From positions 21,025 to 85,024 of the forward strand of contig JADFNB010000012.1 in assembly GCA_022563595.1 (NCBI GenBank): a stretch of DNA of 64,000 nt. Reading direction: 5' to 3'. A model generated the notes under the pieces. The model did no database searches. It saw nothing but the letters and a program-made list of their open reading frames with translations, and was not told the origin of the DNA. The stretch's first letter is position 1. Each line of letters begins with the position of its first letter. Of the stretch, positions 52,882-61,107 are shown in pieces. The position numbers and the translations under genes are program-made. The stretch is from Gemmatimonadota bacterium (GTDB lineage: Bacteria > Gemmatimonadota > Gemmatimonadetes > Gemmatimonadales > GWC2-71-9).

Positions 52882-55800
52882 TCACGGATTCTGCCGCTCG
52901 GGATAGAGTGAGACGCGGACGTAGTTGTCGGTCCGGAGATAGCGGCGTGCCGCGTCTCGGATCGTATCTGTGTTCAACGCATCGATCAGCTCCTCGTAGG
53001 TGAGGATATTGAGCGGGTCGGTGCCGTAGCGGTGCGCCGCGACCAGTTGCCCTATCCAGTAGCGGTTCTGTCGTAGGTTCGTCTCGCGGCTGCGCCGTTG
53101 CGCTTCCCGCACCTTTTGAACGGTCGAGTCGGTGGGTCCGTTTTCGTTGAGAGCGGCAATCTCCCGGAATACCACCTGTGTGAGGTCGTCCAGGCGCTGC
53201 GGCGCCGCGCCAAAGCTGATGTGCACGCTGTACGTGGTATCCGGCGCTATTGAACTCCCGGCGTGAACAGCAATGCTGTACGTGCCGCCGAGATCCTCCC
53301 GCAGCACCTCGCGGAGCCGGATCTGTAGGCTTGCCGCCATCGAGCGTAGCGCGTAGCGATTCCGCCGGCTGTCGTCGAATACGCCGGTAAAGATGATCTC
53401 GGTGCGGCTCTTGGGTTCCAGACCGCGGTACACCGCGCGTTCGACCACACCAGTGGGCGGGTCGATCCCAACGTCCCGCCATGTCTCCACACGATCGATG
53501 GACGGCAGCCCGCCGAGGTAGGTCTCGACCAGCGGCCGTATGGAGTCGAGGGTCATGTTGCCCACGAAGAAGAAGGTGAAGTCGCTCGCATCCGCGAATC
53601 GGTCCCGGTAGAACGCCACCGCGTTCCCCAGATCGATGGCCTCGACCAACTCGGGCGTGAGAGGCCGCTCGCGGGGATGATGTTGCGCCATGGTAACCTG
53701 GATGGTGTCGCGGAACGCCGCGTCGGGGCTCGCCTGCCGATCCTCCGCAAACGAGAGGAACTGCGACCGTACCGCCATGAAGGTGGTGCTGTCCTCCCTC
53801 GGCTCGACGAAATAGAGGTGGATGAGCTGGAACATCGTCTCGACGTCTTTGGGCGAGGCGCTGCCCGAGAGCCCCTCCTCGGTTGCGCCGACCCAGGGCC
53901 GCACGCGAACCGCCGTTCCGGTCAATACCTTCTCGAGGTCGACGGCGTTGAACGGACCGACCCCGGACTGAGCAACGATTACGTCGGAGAAATAGGCCGA
54001 CACATGGTTCTCGTCGGAGGCGAGCGAGTACCCGCCGGGGCTGGTCCCATCGAACAGGATCTCATCGTCCTTGAAGTCGGTGGGCTTGAGGAAGACGTCA
54101 ACACCGTTCGCGAGTCGCCAGACGGTCACGCCGATCTCCGGGAGCGTATGCTCCTCGATCACGGGGGACGGGGTCGGCATCGTCGCCACCAGCGGCGCAT
54201 CTGTCGCCGCGTCTACATAGGGCTCGATCGGTGTTTCTACAACCCGGTCGAAGACCAGCTCGAGCTGTTCCCTGGTTGGAACAGGAACGTCCGCCTTGTC
54301 GGGGGCGCTCACGACAATGACGCGGTTGTGTGGGGTGATCCACTGGCGCGCGAGCCGGTTGACCTCCTCGGTCTCTATCTCCGGCAGGAATTCCCGGTGT
54401 AACGCGAGTTCCAGTTCGATTCCCGGAATTGCCTCGCCCACCAGAAAGCTGCGAACGTACTCCGCCGCGTAGCGTCCGGAATTGGTCTTCTCCCGCTCGT
54501 CGTAGGCCCGCTCTAGGAACCGCAGGCGTCGGATCTTGTGCCGCTCCAGTTCGGTGACCATGAAACCGAAACGCGCGACCCGCTCCGCCTCCGTGAGCAA
54601 CGCCTCCAGCCCGCGCTCGATCCCGCCGGAGCTCACCGCCGCACCAAGGGAGAAGACCTCTTTCGCTCCGATGAACCGTCCCTGTCCGGAACTGGCGCCG
54701 AGAAACGGTGGGTCGGCCTGCTGCGACAGCTCGAAGAACCGGGCATTGAGCATAGACGTGAACAGCGCCTCAACGAGATTCTGACGGAACGCCCCGTAGG
54801 TACCGTGGTTCCTGAGGGCTTGCTTGAACAGTACCGAAACGTTGGAGCCGGTCGCCTCGGGATCGGTAGCGATCGCAAACAGCGGCTCGTCGTGGTCGGG
54901 CACGGCGAATGTGGGTCGCTCGCGCGGGCTCGGATGCGGGGCGATCGGCCCGAAATACCGGTGAACGAGCGCTTGGACCTGCCCTGCGTCGAAGTCGCCA
55001 ACCGCGATTACGGCCATCAGGTCGGGGCGATACCAGTCCCGATAGAAGCGTCGCAGCGCCTCATGGTCGAACGATTCCAGAATCTCGCGCTTCCCGATCG
55101 GCAGGCGGTCGGCATAGCGGGAACCTCGAAAGATGATAGGGAATTGCCTGTCACGCAGCCGTGCCCAGGCTCCCTGCCCGAGTCGCCACTCCTCTATCAC
55201 GACGCCACGTTCCTTGTCGATTTCCACGGAATCGAGGGTGAGCCCTTCCGCCCAGTCCTGCAGGATCTGGAACGCCGTCTCGAAGATCTCCTGACTGTCT
55301 GTAGGCACGTGTAGCATGTAGACAGTCTCATCGAAGTTCGTGTAGGCGTTGAGATCCGGACCGAACCGCATTCCGGTCAGCTCGAGATAATTGACCAGAT
55401 CCTGCTTTGCGAAATGCCGGGTACCGTTGAATGCCATGTGCTCGACGAAGTGCGCCAGGCCCTGCTGATCGTCGTCTTCCAGAACGGATCCGGTTCTCAC
55501 GACGAGTCGCAGCTCGGCTCGGTTCTCCGGTCGAATGTTCTCCCGGATGTAGTAGCGCAGACCGTTTTCGAGCGTCCCGACCGTCACGAGCGTGTCCACC
55601 GGGAGCGGGTTGTCGAGTGCAGGCGCTTGGGCCGCAACCGAGTGGGGGACGGCGAGCAGCGCGATCAGCGGCAGCGAGCGTTTGAATCGGTCGAGGTCAC
55701 GTCGCTGTTTCTTGCTCGGTCGCCCCTTGCCGTCGAAGAACGCCGCTGGGGCGGCGCGCAGCTGGCTCGCGCGATCCTCCCGCGCCCGCCTGGTCATCAT

Positions 55801-56061
55801 ATCCTCGTCGTACAGTGCGGCCGCCACCTTTGCCGGGCCGCGCCGCTCTGACAGTTGCAGGATCGTCAGCTTGTACTCCAACGGGCCCCGCCGGATGCGA
55901 ACCGCGTCGCCCACCTGCACGAGTTTGGCGCGCTTCACCCGTTCGCCGGCTACCTGTATTCTGCCGCCGTCGATGGCCTGAGCGGCTACGGCGCGCGTCT
56001 TGAAGAACCGCGCCGCCCACAGCCACTTGTCGAGTCGCATTCTGTTCGGAACGTTGTCCAT
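52882..56061 (-). CDS. Hsp15 (S4 RNA-binding) protein fused in frame to an exported M16 metallopeptidase
   Basis: One open frame of 1059 codons. Residues 8-128 are a complete Hsp15/HslR: MRLDKWLWAARFFKTRAVAA (S4 domain) through RPSKKQRRDLDRFKR, which matches the normal Hsp15 C-terminus. It then continues without a stop into SLPLIALLAVPHSVAAQ, a signal peptide, and a full PqqL-like M16 peptidase with HFVEH at 204-208 and both repeat halves to the C-terminus. There is no ATG, GTG or TTG between residues 90 and 145 that would start the peptidase with a normal signal; the nearest are ATGs at 55800 and 55797. The frame starts one base after the TGA of the upstream gene (TGAAATG). MDNVPN (56061) or MRLDKW (56040) may be the start. 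How a single product is routed is unclear. Confidence 0.85.
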   Translation of the reverse strand: MDNVPNRMRLDKWLWAARFFKTRAVAAQAIDGGRIQVAGERVKRAKLVQVGDAVRIRRGPLEYKLTILQLSERRGPAKVAAALYDEDMMTRRAREDRASQLRAAPAAFFDGKGRPSKKQRRDLDRFKRSLPLIALLAVPHSVAAQAPALDNPLPVDTLVTVGTLENGLRYYIRENIRPENRAELRLVVRTGSVLEDDDQQGLAHFVEHMAFNGTRHFAKQDLVNYLELTGMRFGPDLNAYTNFDETVYMLHVPTDSQEIFETAFQILQDWAEGLTLDSVEIDKERGVVIEEWRLGQGAWARLRDRQFPIIFRGSRYADRLPIGKREILESFDHEALRRFYRDWYRPDLMAVIAVGDFDAGQVQALVHRYFGPIAPHPSPRERPTFAVPDHDEPLFAIATDPEATGSNVSVLFKQALRNHGTYGAFRQNLVEALFTSMLNARFFELSQQADPPFLGASSGQGRFIGAKEVFSLGAAVSSGGIERGLEALLTEAERVARFGFMVTELERHKIRRLRFLERAYDEREKTNSGRYAAEYVRSFLVGEAIPGIELELALHREFLPEIETEEVNRLARQWITPHNRVIVVSAPDKADVPVPTREQLELVFDRVVETPIEPYVDAATDAPLVATMPTPSPVIEEHTLPEIGVTVWRLANGVDVFLKPTDFKDDEILFDGTSPGGYSLASDENHVSAYFSDVIVAQSGVGPFNAVDLEKVLTGTAVRVRPWVGATEEGLSGSASPKDVETMFQLIHLYFVEPREDSTTFMAVRSQFLSFAEDRQASPDAAFRDTIQVTMAQHHPRERPLTPELVEAIDLGNAVAFYRDRFADASDFTFFFVGNMTLDSIRPLVETYLGGLPSIDRVETWRDVGIDPPTGVVERAVYRGLEPKSRTEIIFTGVFDDSRRNRYALRSMAASLQIRLREVLREDLGGTYSIAVHAGSSIAPDTTYSVHISFGAAPQRLDDLTQVVFREIAALNENGPTDSTVQKVREAQRRSRETNLRQNRYWIGQLVAAHRYGTDPLNILTYEELIDALNTDTIRDAARRYLRTDNYVRVSLYPERQNP

Positions 56062-56062
56062 T

Positions 56063-56776
56063 TCAACGGATCGGCGCGGCGAGCGTATCGTGATGGCGCA
56101 GGATCAGCGTTCGCAGGTATGTGCCGATCCGGTCGGCCGCCTCGAAACCTACCGCCAACGCCGCATCGTTCTTGCGCTCGGCGGGGATCTGATCGCTCGC
56201 CGCAAAGTGGGTCATGTCCCGATACACGCCGAGCGTGAAAAGGTCCCAGGCGGCGCCGGCGACGCGAGTGAAGATCAGGTTCTGGGGGCGCACGAGCGCC
56301 GCGAGATAGGCGTTTTCCATCTCGCGTTCGCGGAATAGCTCGTCCCGCTTGCCGGGCAGGGCGACGAACATCTCGATGTGATAGAGCGCGCCGCCCGCGA
56401 GTCGTTCCCGGATCACGTCGACCGGCGGTCCCATTACGAACACCTCTTCGCGCCATGAGACCCGGTGCGCGACCCGTGCTTCGAACGCTTGCTCCGCCTG
56501 CGCCCGCCGGGTGATCCGGTCCGGGGCGTAATACGCGGCGAAGCTCCCCATGGGAAAGATCAGCATCAGGTCCCAGTGGTCGCCCTGTCGGTGCCGTGCG
56601 ATGAACGGTGCGCCGTCCCCCGATGCCGCGTAGGTGGGGCGGTGCTGCTGGTAGAGATCGATGACCGCCAGCAGCTCGCCCGGCGCGGCCCGGAGCAGGA
56701 GCGTGCGGTACAGGTATGAGGTGTCTGCCTGAAACTGGCCGGGGCCGGCGGCCAGCGCGATGAGGATCTGGAGCAT
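56063..56776 (-). CDS. Hypothetical exported protein
   Basis: With a start at 56776 (MLQILIALAAGPGQFQ, a short hydrophobic N-terminus) the product has 237 residues. The frame is open to 57019 but that part is antisense to the ATP-grasp gene and has no coding look. The body (DHWDLMLIFPMGSFAAYYAP, then ALYHIEMFVALPGKRDELF) suggests two alpha/beta barrel halves of the dimeric-barrel type; I do not recognise the family. It ends one base before the Hsp15-M16 start, so the two are coupled. Confidence 0.6.
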   Translation of the reverse strand: MLQILIALAAGPGQFQADTSYLYRTLLLRAAPGELLAVIDLYQQHRPTYAASGDGAPFIARHRQGDHWDLMLIFPMGSFAAYYAPDRITRRAQAEQAFEARVAHRVSWREEVFVMGPPVDVIRERLAGGALYHIEMFVALPGKRDELFREREMENAYLAALVRPQNLIFTRVAGAAWDLFTLGVYRDMTHFAASDQIPAERKNDAALAVGFEAADRIGTYLRTLILRHHDTLAAPIR

Positions 56777-56841
56777 GTGTCGAAGGTCGCGTAGAGCCCG
56801 GGCGGCCGCAACCGGCACTCGCGGCGGTATCTTTCGTCCCC

Positions 56842-57702
56842 ATGGATGTTGCCCTGGCCACTTCGGCCGCGCTGCCGGGACTCTCATCCGACGACCGCCT
56901 GCTGCTCCTGGCGCTGCTCGATGCGGGAGTGAAGGCAGTGCCAGCGGTCTGGGAGGACCCGCACTGCGACTGGTCCGCAGCGCGTGCGTGCGTCGTGCGG
57001 TCCGTATGGGACTACGCATATCGGCGGGATGCGTTCCTCGCTTGGGCGCGGCGTGTAGCCCGATCCACCGCCCTGTGGAACTCGGCGACGGTGATCGAGT
57101 GGAACACGCACAAACGGTATTTGACCGAGCTAGCGGCTCAGGGGGTGCCGGTCGTGCCGACGGTGCAGCTCCCCGCCGGGACGGCCGTGCGGCTCGAGGC
57201 CGTGCTGGCCGATCGAGGATGGGAACGCGCCGTGCTCAAGGCCGCGGTCGCCCAGACGGGTCGGTACCTGAAATCCGTGGAGGCGGGCGCCTGTGCGGAT
57301 GGCCAGCGTCATCTCGATCGGTTGTTGCCGCACGAGGACATGCTCGTACAGCCATACCTGCCGTCTATTGAAACGAGTGGGGAGATCTCGTTGGTGTTCA
57401 TCGACGGGGAACTCAGCCATGCCGTGCGCAAGCGCGCCGCGACCGGTGACTTCCGGGTGCATGATGATTTCGGAGGAACGGTGCATCTCGAGCAGCCGTG
57501 CGAGGCGGAGGTCACGGTGGCCCACCGGGCCCTGGGCACGGTGGATGAGCCGTTGCTGTACGCCCGTGTCGATCTCGTGCGCGACGAGACCGGCGCACCT
57601 GTCGTGATGGAACTCGAGCTGGTCGAGCCCGACCTCTTCTTCCGGTGTGTACCGGAGTCAGCAGAGCGCCTAGCGGCCGCGGTCGTACGGCGTCTCGGCT
57701 GA
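56842..57702 (+). CDS. ATP-grasp domain protein
   Basis: The 286-residue protein has a preATP-grasp-like N-terminus (ARACVVRSVWDYAYRR), the ATP-binding strand AVLKAAVAQTGRYLKSV, QPYLPSIETSGEISLVFIDG and the metal-binding end ARVDLVRDETGAPVVMELEL. Such stand-alone ATP-grasp enzymes ligate an acid to an amine or thiol; the substrate is not evident. It is divergent from the preceding gene and 74 bp before the SCO gene. Confidence 0.8.
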   Translation: MDVALATSAALPGLSSDDRLLLLALLDAGVKAVPAVWEDPHCDWSAARACVVRSVWDYAYRRDAFLAWARRVARSTALWNSATVIEWNTHKRYLTELAAQGVPVVPTVQLPAGTAVRLEAVLADRGWERAVLKAAVAQTGRYLKSVEAGACADGQRHLDRLLPHEDMLVQPYLPSIETSGEISLVFIDGELSHAVRKRAATGDFRVHDDFGGTVHLEQPCEAEVTVAHRALGTVDEPLLYARVDLVRDETGAPVVMELELVEPDLFFRCVPESAERLAAAVVRRLG

Positions 57703-57776
57703 CCGCTCGAACCGATGCCTCTACGGCTCCCTCGGCCGGCACAGCGGTCGCCGGAGTGATCGACAAAGGGAAAACG

Positions 57777-58403
57777 ATGCGACCATCCCGAGAGCTACTG
57801 ATCCTACTGTGCGCGACCCTCGTCGGGTGTGCGCCCGATGCGGCCCGCAGTGGCAATGATCGCGGATACCGCGGCGTCGTCATACCGGAGCCTCGTGCGA
57901 AACCGGCGTTCACACTCACCGATACCCGCGGCGAACCGTTTGATTTCCGCGAGCGGACGCGCGGATATCTGACTCTTGTGTTCTTCGGTTACACATATTG
58001 TCCCGACATCTGTCCGGTGACTATGGCTAACCTCGGTGCGGTGATGAGGGAACTCCGCCCGTCGGTGAGCCGCCGCATACGGGTCGTGTTCGTCACCACC
58101 GACCCGGCACGCGATACACCGGAACGGCTGGGACGGTGGCTCCGCAATTTCCATCCGAATTTCATCGGCCTGACCGGAGACTTCGACCGTATCAACGAGA
58201 TCCAACAGACCATGGGTCTGCCGCCCGCCCAGCTCGGTGTCCCGGACAGCGCCACGGGGAGCTACCTGGTCGGTCACTCGGCCTATGTGGTGGCGTTCAC
58301 GCCGGATGGGCTCGGGCGGGTGCTCTATCCTTTCGGGACGCGGCAGGTGGACTGGGCTCATGACCTGCCCAAACTGTTGGAGGACGAGTGGGACGATTCC
58401 TGA
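57777..58403 (+). CDS. SCO1/SenC family copper-binding lipoprotein
   Basis: The 208-residue protein has a lipobox (TLVGC, Cys18) and a thioredoxin-like fold. The copper-binding CxxxC is in YTYCPDICPV (Cys75, Cys79) and the third ligand His in YLVGHSAYV. SCO proteins deliver Cu or reduce thiols for the CuA centre of cytochrome oxidase. The ATG at 57777 follows AAAGGG. Its stop overlaps the PCuAC start by 16 bp, so copper delivery is likely a shared task. Confidence 0.93.
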   Translation: MRPSRELLILLCATLVGCAPDAARSGNDRGYRGVVIPEPRAKPAFTLTDTRGEPFDFRERTRGYLTLVFFGYTYCPDICPVTMANLGAVMRELRPSVSRRIRVVFVTTDPARDTPERLGRWLRNFHPNFIGLTGDFDRINEIQQTMGLPPAQLGVPDSATGSYLVGHSAYVVAFTPDGLGRVLYPFGTRQVDWAHDLPKLLEDEWDDS

Positions 58404-58891
58404 CGCTGCTCACCGCAGTCGGACTGGGATCCTACGCCTGCGCCGGTTCACCCGGTCCCGGGCCGGCGGCAACGATCGGTGCCCTCACTGTGTCGAACCC
58501 CTATGTGGCGGAACCCGTGACGCCGGAAGTGGCGGCGGTTTACTTCTCGGTCACCAATACGGGAGAGTCCGCCGATATACTCATCGGGCTCTCGGCGAAG
58601 TTCGCGGCGCGGGGAGCATTGCACGGGCAGGTGCGAGACGGAAACACGATGCGCATGGTGCCGCTGGTGGGGATCGAGCTTGGGGCGGGAGAAACCGTGG
58701 TTCTTCGCGCCGGAGACCGGCACGGGATGCTGGAAGACCTGGCTCGGTCCCCGCGCCGCGGAGACACCGTCTCCGTTACGCTGCGGTTCCGCGATGCCGG
58801 TTCCGTAACGGTGCCGTTCCCGGTCGTGGGCTACGAAGAGATCGACGCGCGGGCCGCGCAGGCCCTGCGGATCGCGGAGCGGCGGAGATGA
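58388..58891 (+). CDS. pcuC: PCu(A)C periplasmic copper chaperone lipoprotein
   Basis: A GTG start at 58388 with GGAGGAC upstream gives 167 residues. A lipobox (GSYAC, Cys18) anchors it. The mature domain has the copper-binding pattern HX10MX21HXM exactly: His79, Met90, His112 and Met114. PCuAC loads Cu(I) onto CuA subunits or SCO proteins. Its stop overlaps the CtaG start (ATGA, 58888-58891). Confidence 0.93.
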   Translation: MGRFLTLLTAVGLGSYACAGSPGPGPAATIGALTVSNPYVAEPVTPEVAAVYFSVTNTGESADILIGLSAKFAARGALHGQVRDGNTMRMVPLVGIELGAGETVVLRAGDRHGMLEDLARSPRRGDTVSVTLRFRDAGSVTVPFPVVGYEEIDARAAQALRIAERRR

Positions 58892-59727
58892 CGTGGTGGT
58901 GTTCGGCGCAGGGCGTGGCGTGGAGCTGGGCCTGGCAGGCGTATCCGGGAGTATGGCTGATGGTGGCCGCGGTCGGCGGCGGGTATGCATGGGCGCTGAG
59001 GCGGCTTCAGCCCAGACGGTTCGCAGGAGACGATCGGCCCGCCGCGAAGGGCGAAATGGCCCTATTCGCGCTCGGCCTGCTGGTCCTCTGGATCGCGGCC
59101 GATTGGCCGGTGGGCGCGCTCGCGGCCGGATATCTCCTGAGCGTCAGGACGTTGCAGTTCCTGCTCTTCGTACTAGTGGCGCCGCCGCTGATGCTGTTGG
59201 GTACGCCGCGTTGGCTCCTGCGGCGGCTCCTGCGCGGCCGTGTTCCATTTCGCATCGCGCGGGCGCTGACCCGACCGCTCGCGCCGCTCGTGGTGTACAA
59301 CGTCGTGCTCATCGTGGCTCACCTACCGCCCGTGGTGGATGGGCTTGGCACATCGCAGCTGGGATCGTTCGCGGTGGATCTGGCTATGATCGTCTCGGGG
59401 TTCGTGTTCTGGTGGCCGGCACTGGGCCGGCTGCCGGAGCTGAATCCGATGAGTTACCCGGCACGGATCGGCTATCTGCTGCTGAGCGTGTTCGTGCCGA
59501 CAGTCCCGGCGTCGTTCTTCACCTTCGCCCGCTACCCGATCTACGGGCTGTATGAGCTGGCACCGCGCGTGCACGACATCGGGGCCGTCGCCGATCAGCA
59601 GGTCGCCGGCCTGCTAATGAAGCTGGCAGGCGGGTTTATCCTGTTCGGCACGATGTCGGTGATGTTCTTTCGCTGGCACAGACAAGAGGAGCAGACAGAG
59701 ATCATGGAGAAGGAGACCGTCACATGA
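58888..59727 (+). CDS. ctaG: Caa3-type cytochrome oxidase assembly protein CtaG
   Basis: The 279-residue protein has about seven TM segments and the CtaG_II (DUF1404/caa3_CtaG) layout: WQAYPGVWLMVAAVGGGYAW, LSVRTLQFLLFVLVAPPLML, and a later WWPALGRLPELNPMSYPARI. It helps assemble the CuB or CuA site of cytochrome oxidase. The ATG at 58888 overlaps the PCuAC stop and its own stop overlaps the M16 start (ATGA, 59724-59727). Confidence 0.9.
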   Translation: MTWWCSAQGVAWSWAWQAYPGVWLMVAAVGGGYAWALRRLQPRRFAGDDRPAAKGEMALFALGLLVLWIAADWPVGALAAGYLLSVRTLQFLLFVLVAPPLMLLGTPRWLLRRLLRGRVPFRIARALTRPLAPLVVYNVVLIVAHLPPVVDGLGTSQLGSFAVDLAMIVSGFVFWWPALGRLPELNPMSYPARIGYLLLSVFVPTVPASFFTFARYPIYGLYELAPRVHDIGAVADQQVAGLLMKLAGGFILFGTMSVMFFRWHRQEEQTEIMEKETVT

Positions 59728-61091
59728 ACCGTTTCGTCATCGTGCTCGCGACACTCGCGGTGTGGTCGGGTATGGCGTCCGCGCAGGAGAAGATCGCGGT
59801 GCCCTATACACGATTCGTGCTCCCCAATGGCCTTAACGTCATCCTGCACGAGGATCACACCACTGCGCTGGTGAGCGTCAATATCTGGTACAACGTGGGC
59901 TCCGGGCGCGAGAAGCCGGGCCGCACCGGTTTCGCCCATCTCTTCGAGCATATCCTCTTCGAGGGGTCGGAGAACGTACCCGAAGGGAAGTTCGACGAGT
60001 GGCTCGAGGCGGCGGGCGGCAACAACAACGGCTCCACCAATTCGGACCGCACCAACTATTGGGAGAACGTGCCGAGCAACGCGCTCGAGCTGGCGCTCTT
60101 CCTCGAATCCGACCGCATGGGCCACCTGCTCGGCGCGATGTCACCTGACAAGGTCGACGGGCAACGCGACGTCGTGAAGAACGAGCGCCGCCAGTCGTAC
60201 GAGAACCGGCCGTACGGTATGGCGTTCCTCACACTCGATTCCGCGATGTACGCGCCCGACCACCCGTATAGCTGGCCCACGATCGGGTCAATGGAAGATC
60301 TCTCCGCGGCCTCGTTCGAGGACGTCGTCGAATTCTTCCGTAAGTACTACGTCCCCAGCAACGCAAGCTTGTCGATCGCCGGCGATATCAATCCCGATGA
60401 GACCCGGCGGCTCGTGGAGCACTGGTTCAGCGATGTCGCGGGTGGGGAAGGGCCGGCTCCGATCGACGCGCCGGTGGCGTTCCTCAGGCAGGAGAAGCGG
60501 ATGGTCCTCGAGGATCGCGTACAGCTTCCCAGGATCTACATGTGTTGGCTCACCCCACCCATCTACGCGCCCGGCGATGCGGAGATGGACGTCGTGGCTA
60601 GCGTGTTGGCCCGTGGCAAGACCTCGCGCCTCTATCGCCGGCTCGTCTACGAGATGGAAATCGCCCAGGACGTGCTGGCGTTCCAAGGGTCGGGCTCGCT
60701 GTCATCTCAGTTCTGCATCATCTCAACGGCTCGGGCGGGACACGAGCTGACTGAAATCGAGTCGGTGATTCAGGAAGAGATCGATCGGCTCGCGATCGAG
60801 CCGCCGTCGGCGCGTGAGGTCCAACGGGTCGTCAATCAGTACGAAGTGTCGTTCCTCGACCGGCTGGAACGGGTTGGCGGGTTCGGGGGCAAGGGCGACC
60901 AGCTGAATGCGTACTACACGCGGACCGGGAATCCCGACTACTTCAACGAGGACCTGGCGCGATACAAGGCGATATCACCCACCGACGTGCGGGCGGCGAT
61001 CCAGACGTTCCTGCATGACCGGCACGTCATACTGAGCATCGTGCCGCGGGGGAAGCCGGAGCTGGCAGCCGGCAAGACGACCACTGACTGA
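59724..61091 (+). CDS. M16 family zinc metallopeptidase, catalytic subunit (cytochrome oxidase operon)
   Basis: The 455-residue protein has a signal peptide (MNRFVIVLATLAVWSGMASA) and the inverted zinc motif HLFEH at 72-76, with EAAGGNNNGSTNSDRTNYWE after it, as in active M16 peptidases. The ATG overlaps the CtaG stop by 4 bp, so its translation is coupled to oxidase assembly. It is followed 16 bp later by its non-catalytic partner. Confidence 0.92.
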   Translation: MNRFVIVLATLAVWSGMASAQEKIAVPYTRFVLPNGLNVILHEDHTTALVSVNIWYNVGSGREKPGRTGFAHLFEHILFEGSENVPEGKFDEWLEAAGGNNNGSTNSDRTNYWENVPSNALELALFLESDRMGHLLGAMSPDKVDGQRDVVKNERRQSYENRPYGMAFLTLDSAMYAPDHPYSWPTIGSMEDLSAASFEDVVEFFRKYYVPSNASLSIAGDINPDETRRLVEHWFSDVAGGEGPAPIDAPVAFLRQEKRMVLEDRVQLPRIYMCWLTPPIYAPGDAEMDVVASVLARGKTSRLYRRLVYEMEIAQDVLAFQGSGSLSSQFCIISTARAGHELTEIESVIQEEIDRLAIEPPSAREVQRVVNQYEVSFLDRLERVGGFGGKGDQLNAYYTRTGNPDYFNEDLARYKAISPTDVRAAIQTFLHDRHVILSIVPRGKPELAAGKTTTD

Positions 61092-61107
61092 CCGGAGACG
61101 ATATCCA

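Noticed and set aside
55677..55800. A separate start for the M16 peptidase inside the Hsp15 end
   Set aside because: No ATG/GTG/TTG with a Shine-Dalgarno gives a normal signal peptide; the ATGs at 55797-55800 would make an n-region of about 40 residues, so a fused frame is the simpler reading.
56777..57019. Longer start for the hypothetical gene at 57019
   Set aside because: The extension is antisense to the ATP-grasp gene and Arg/Pro-rich; the hydrophobic N-terminus at 56776 is a better start.
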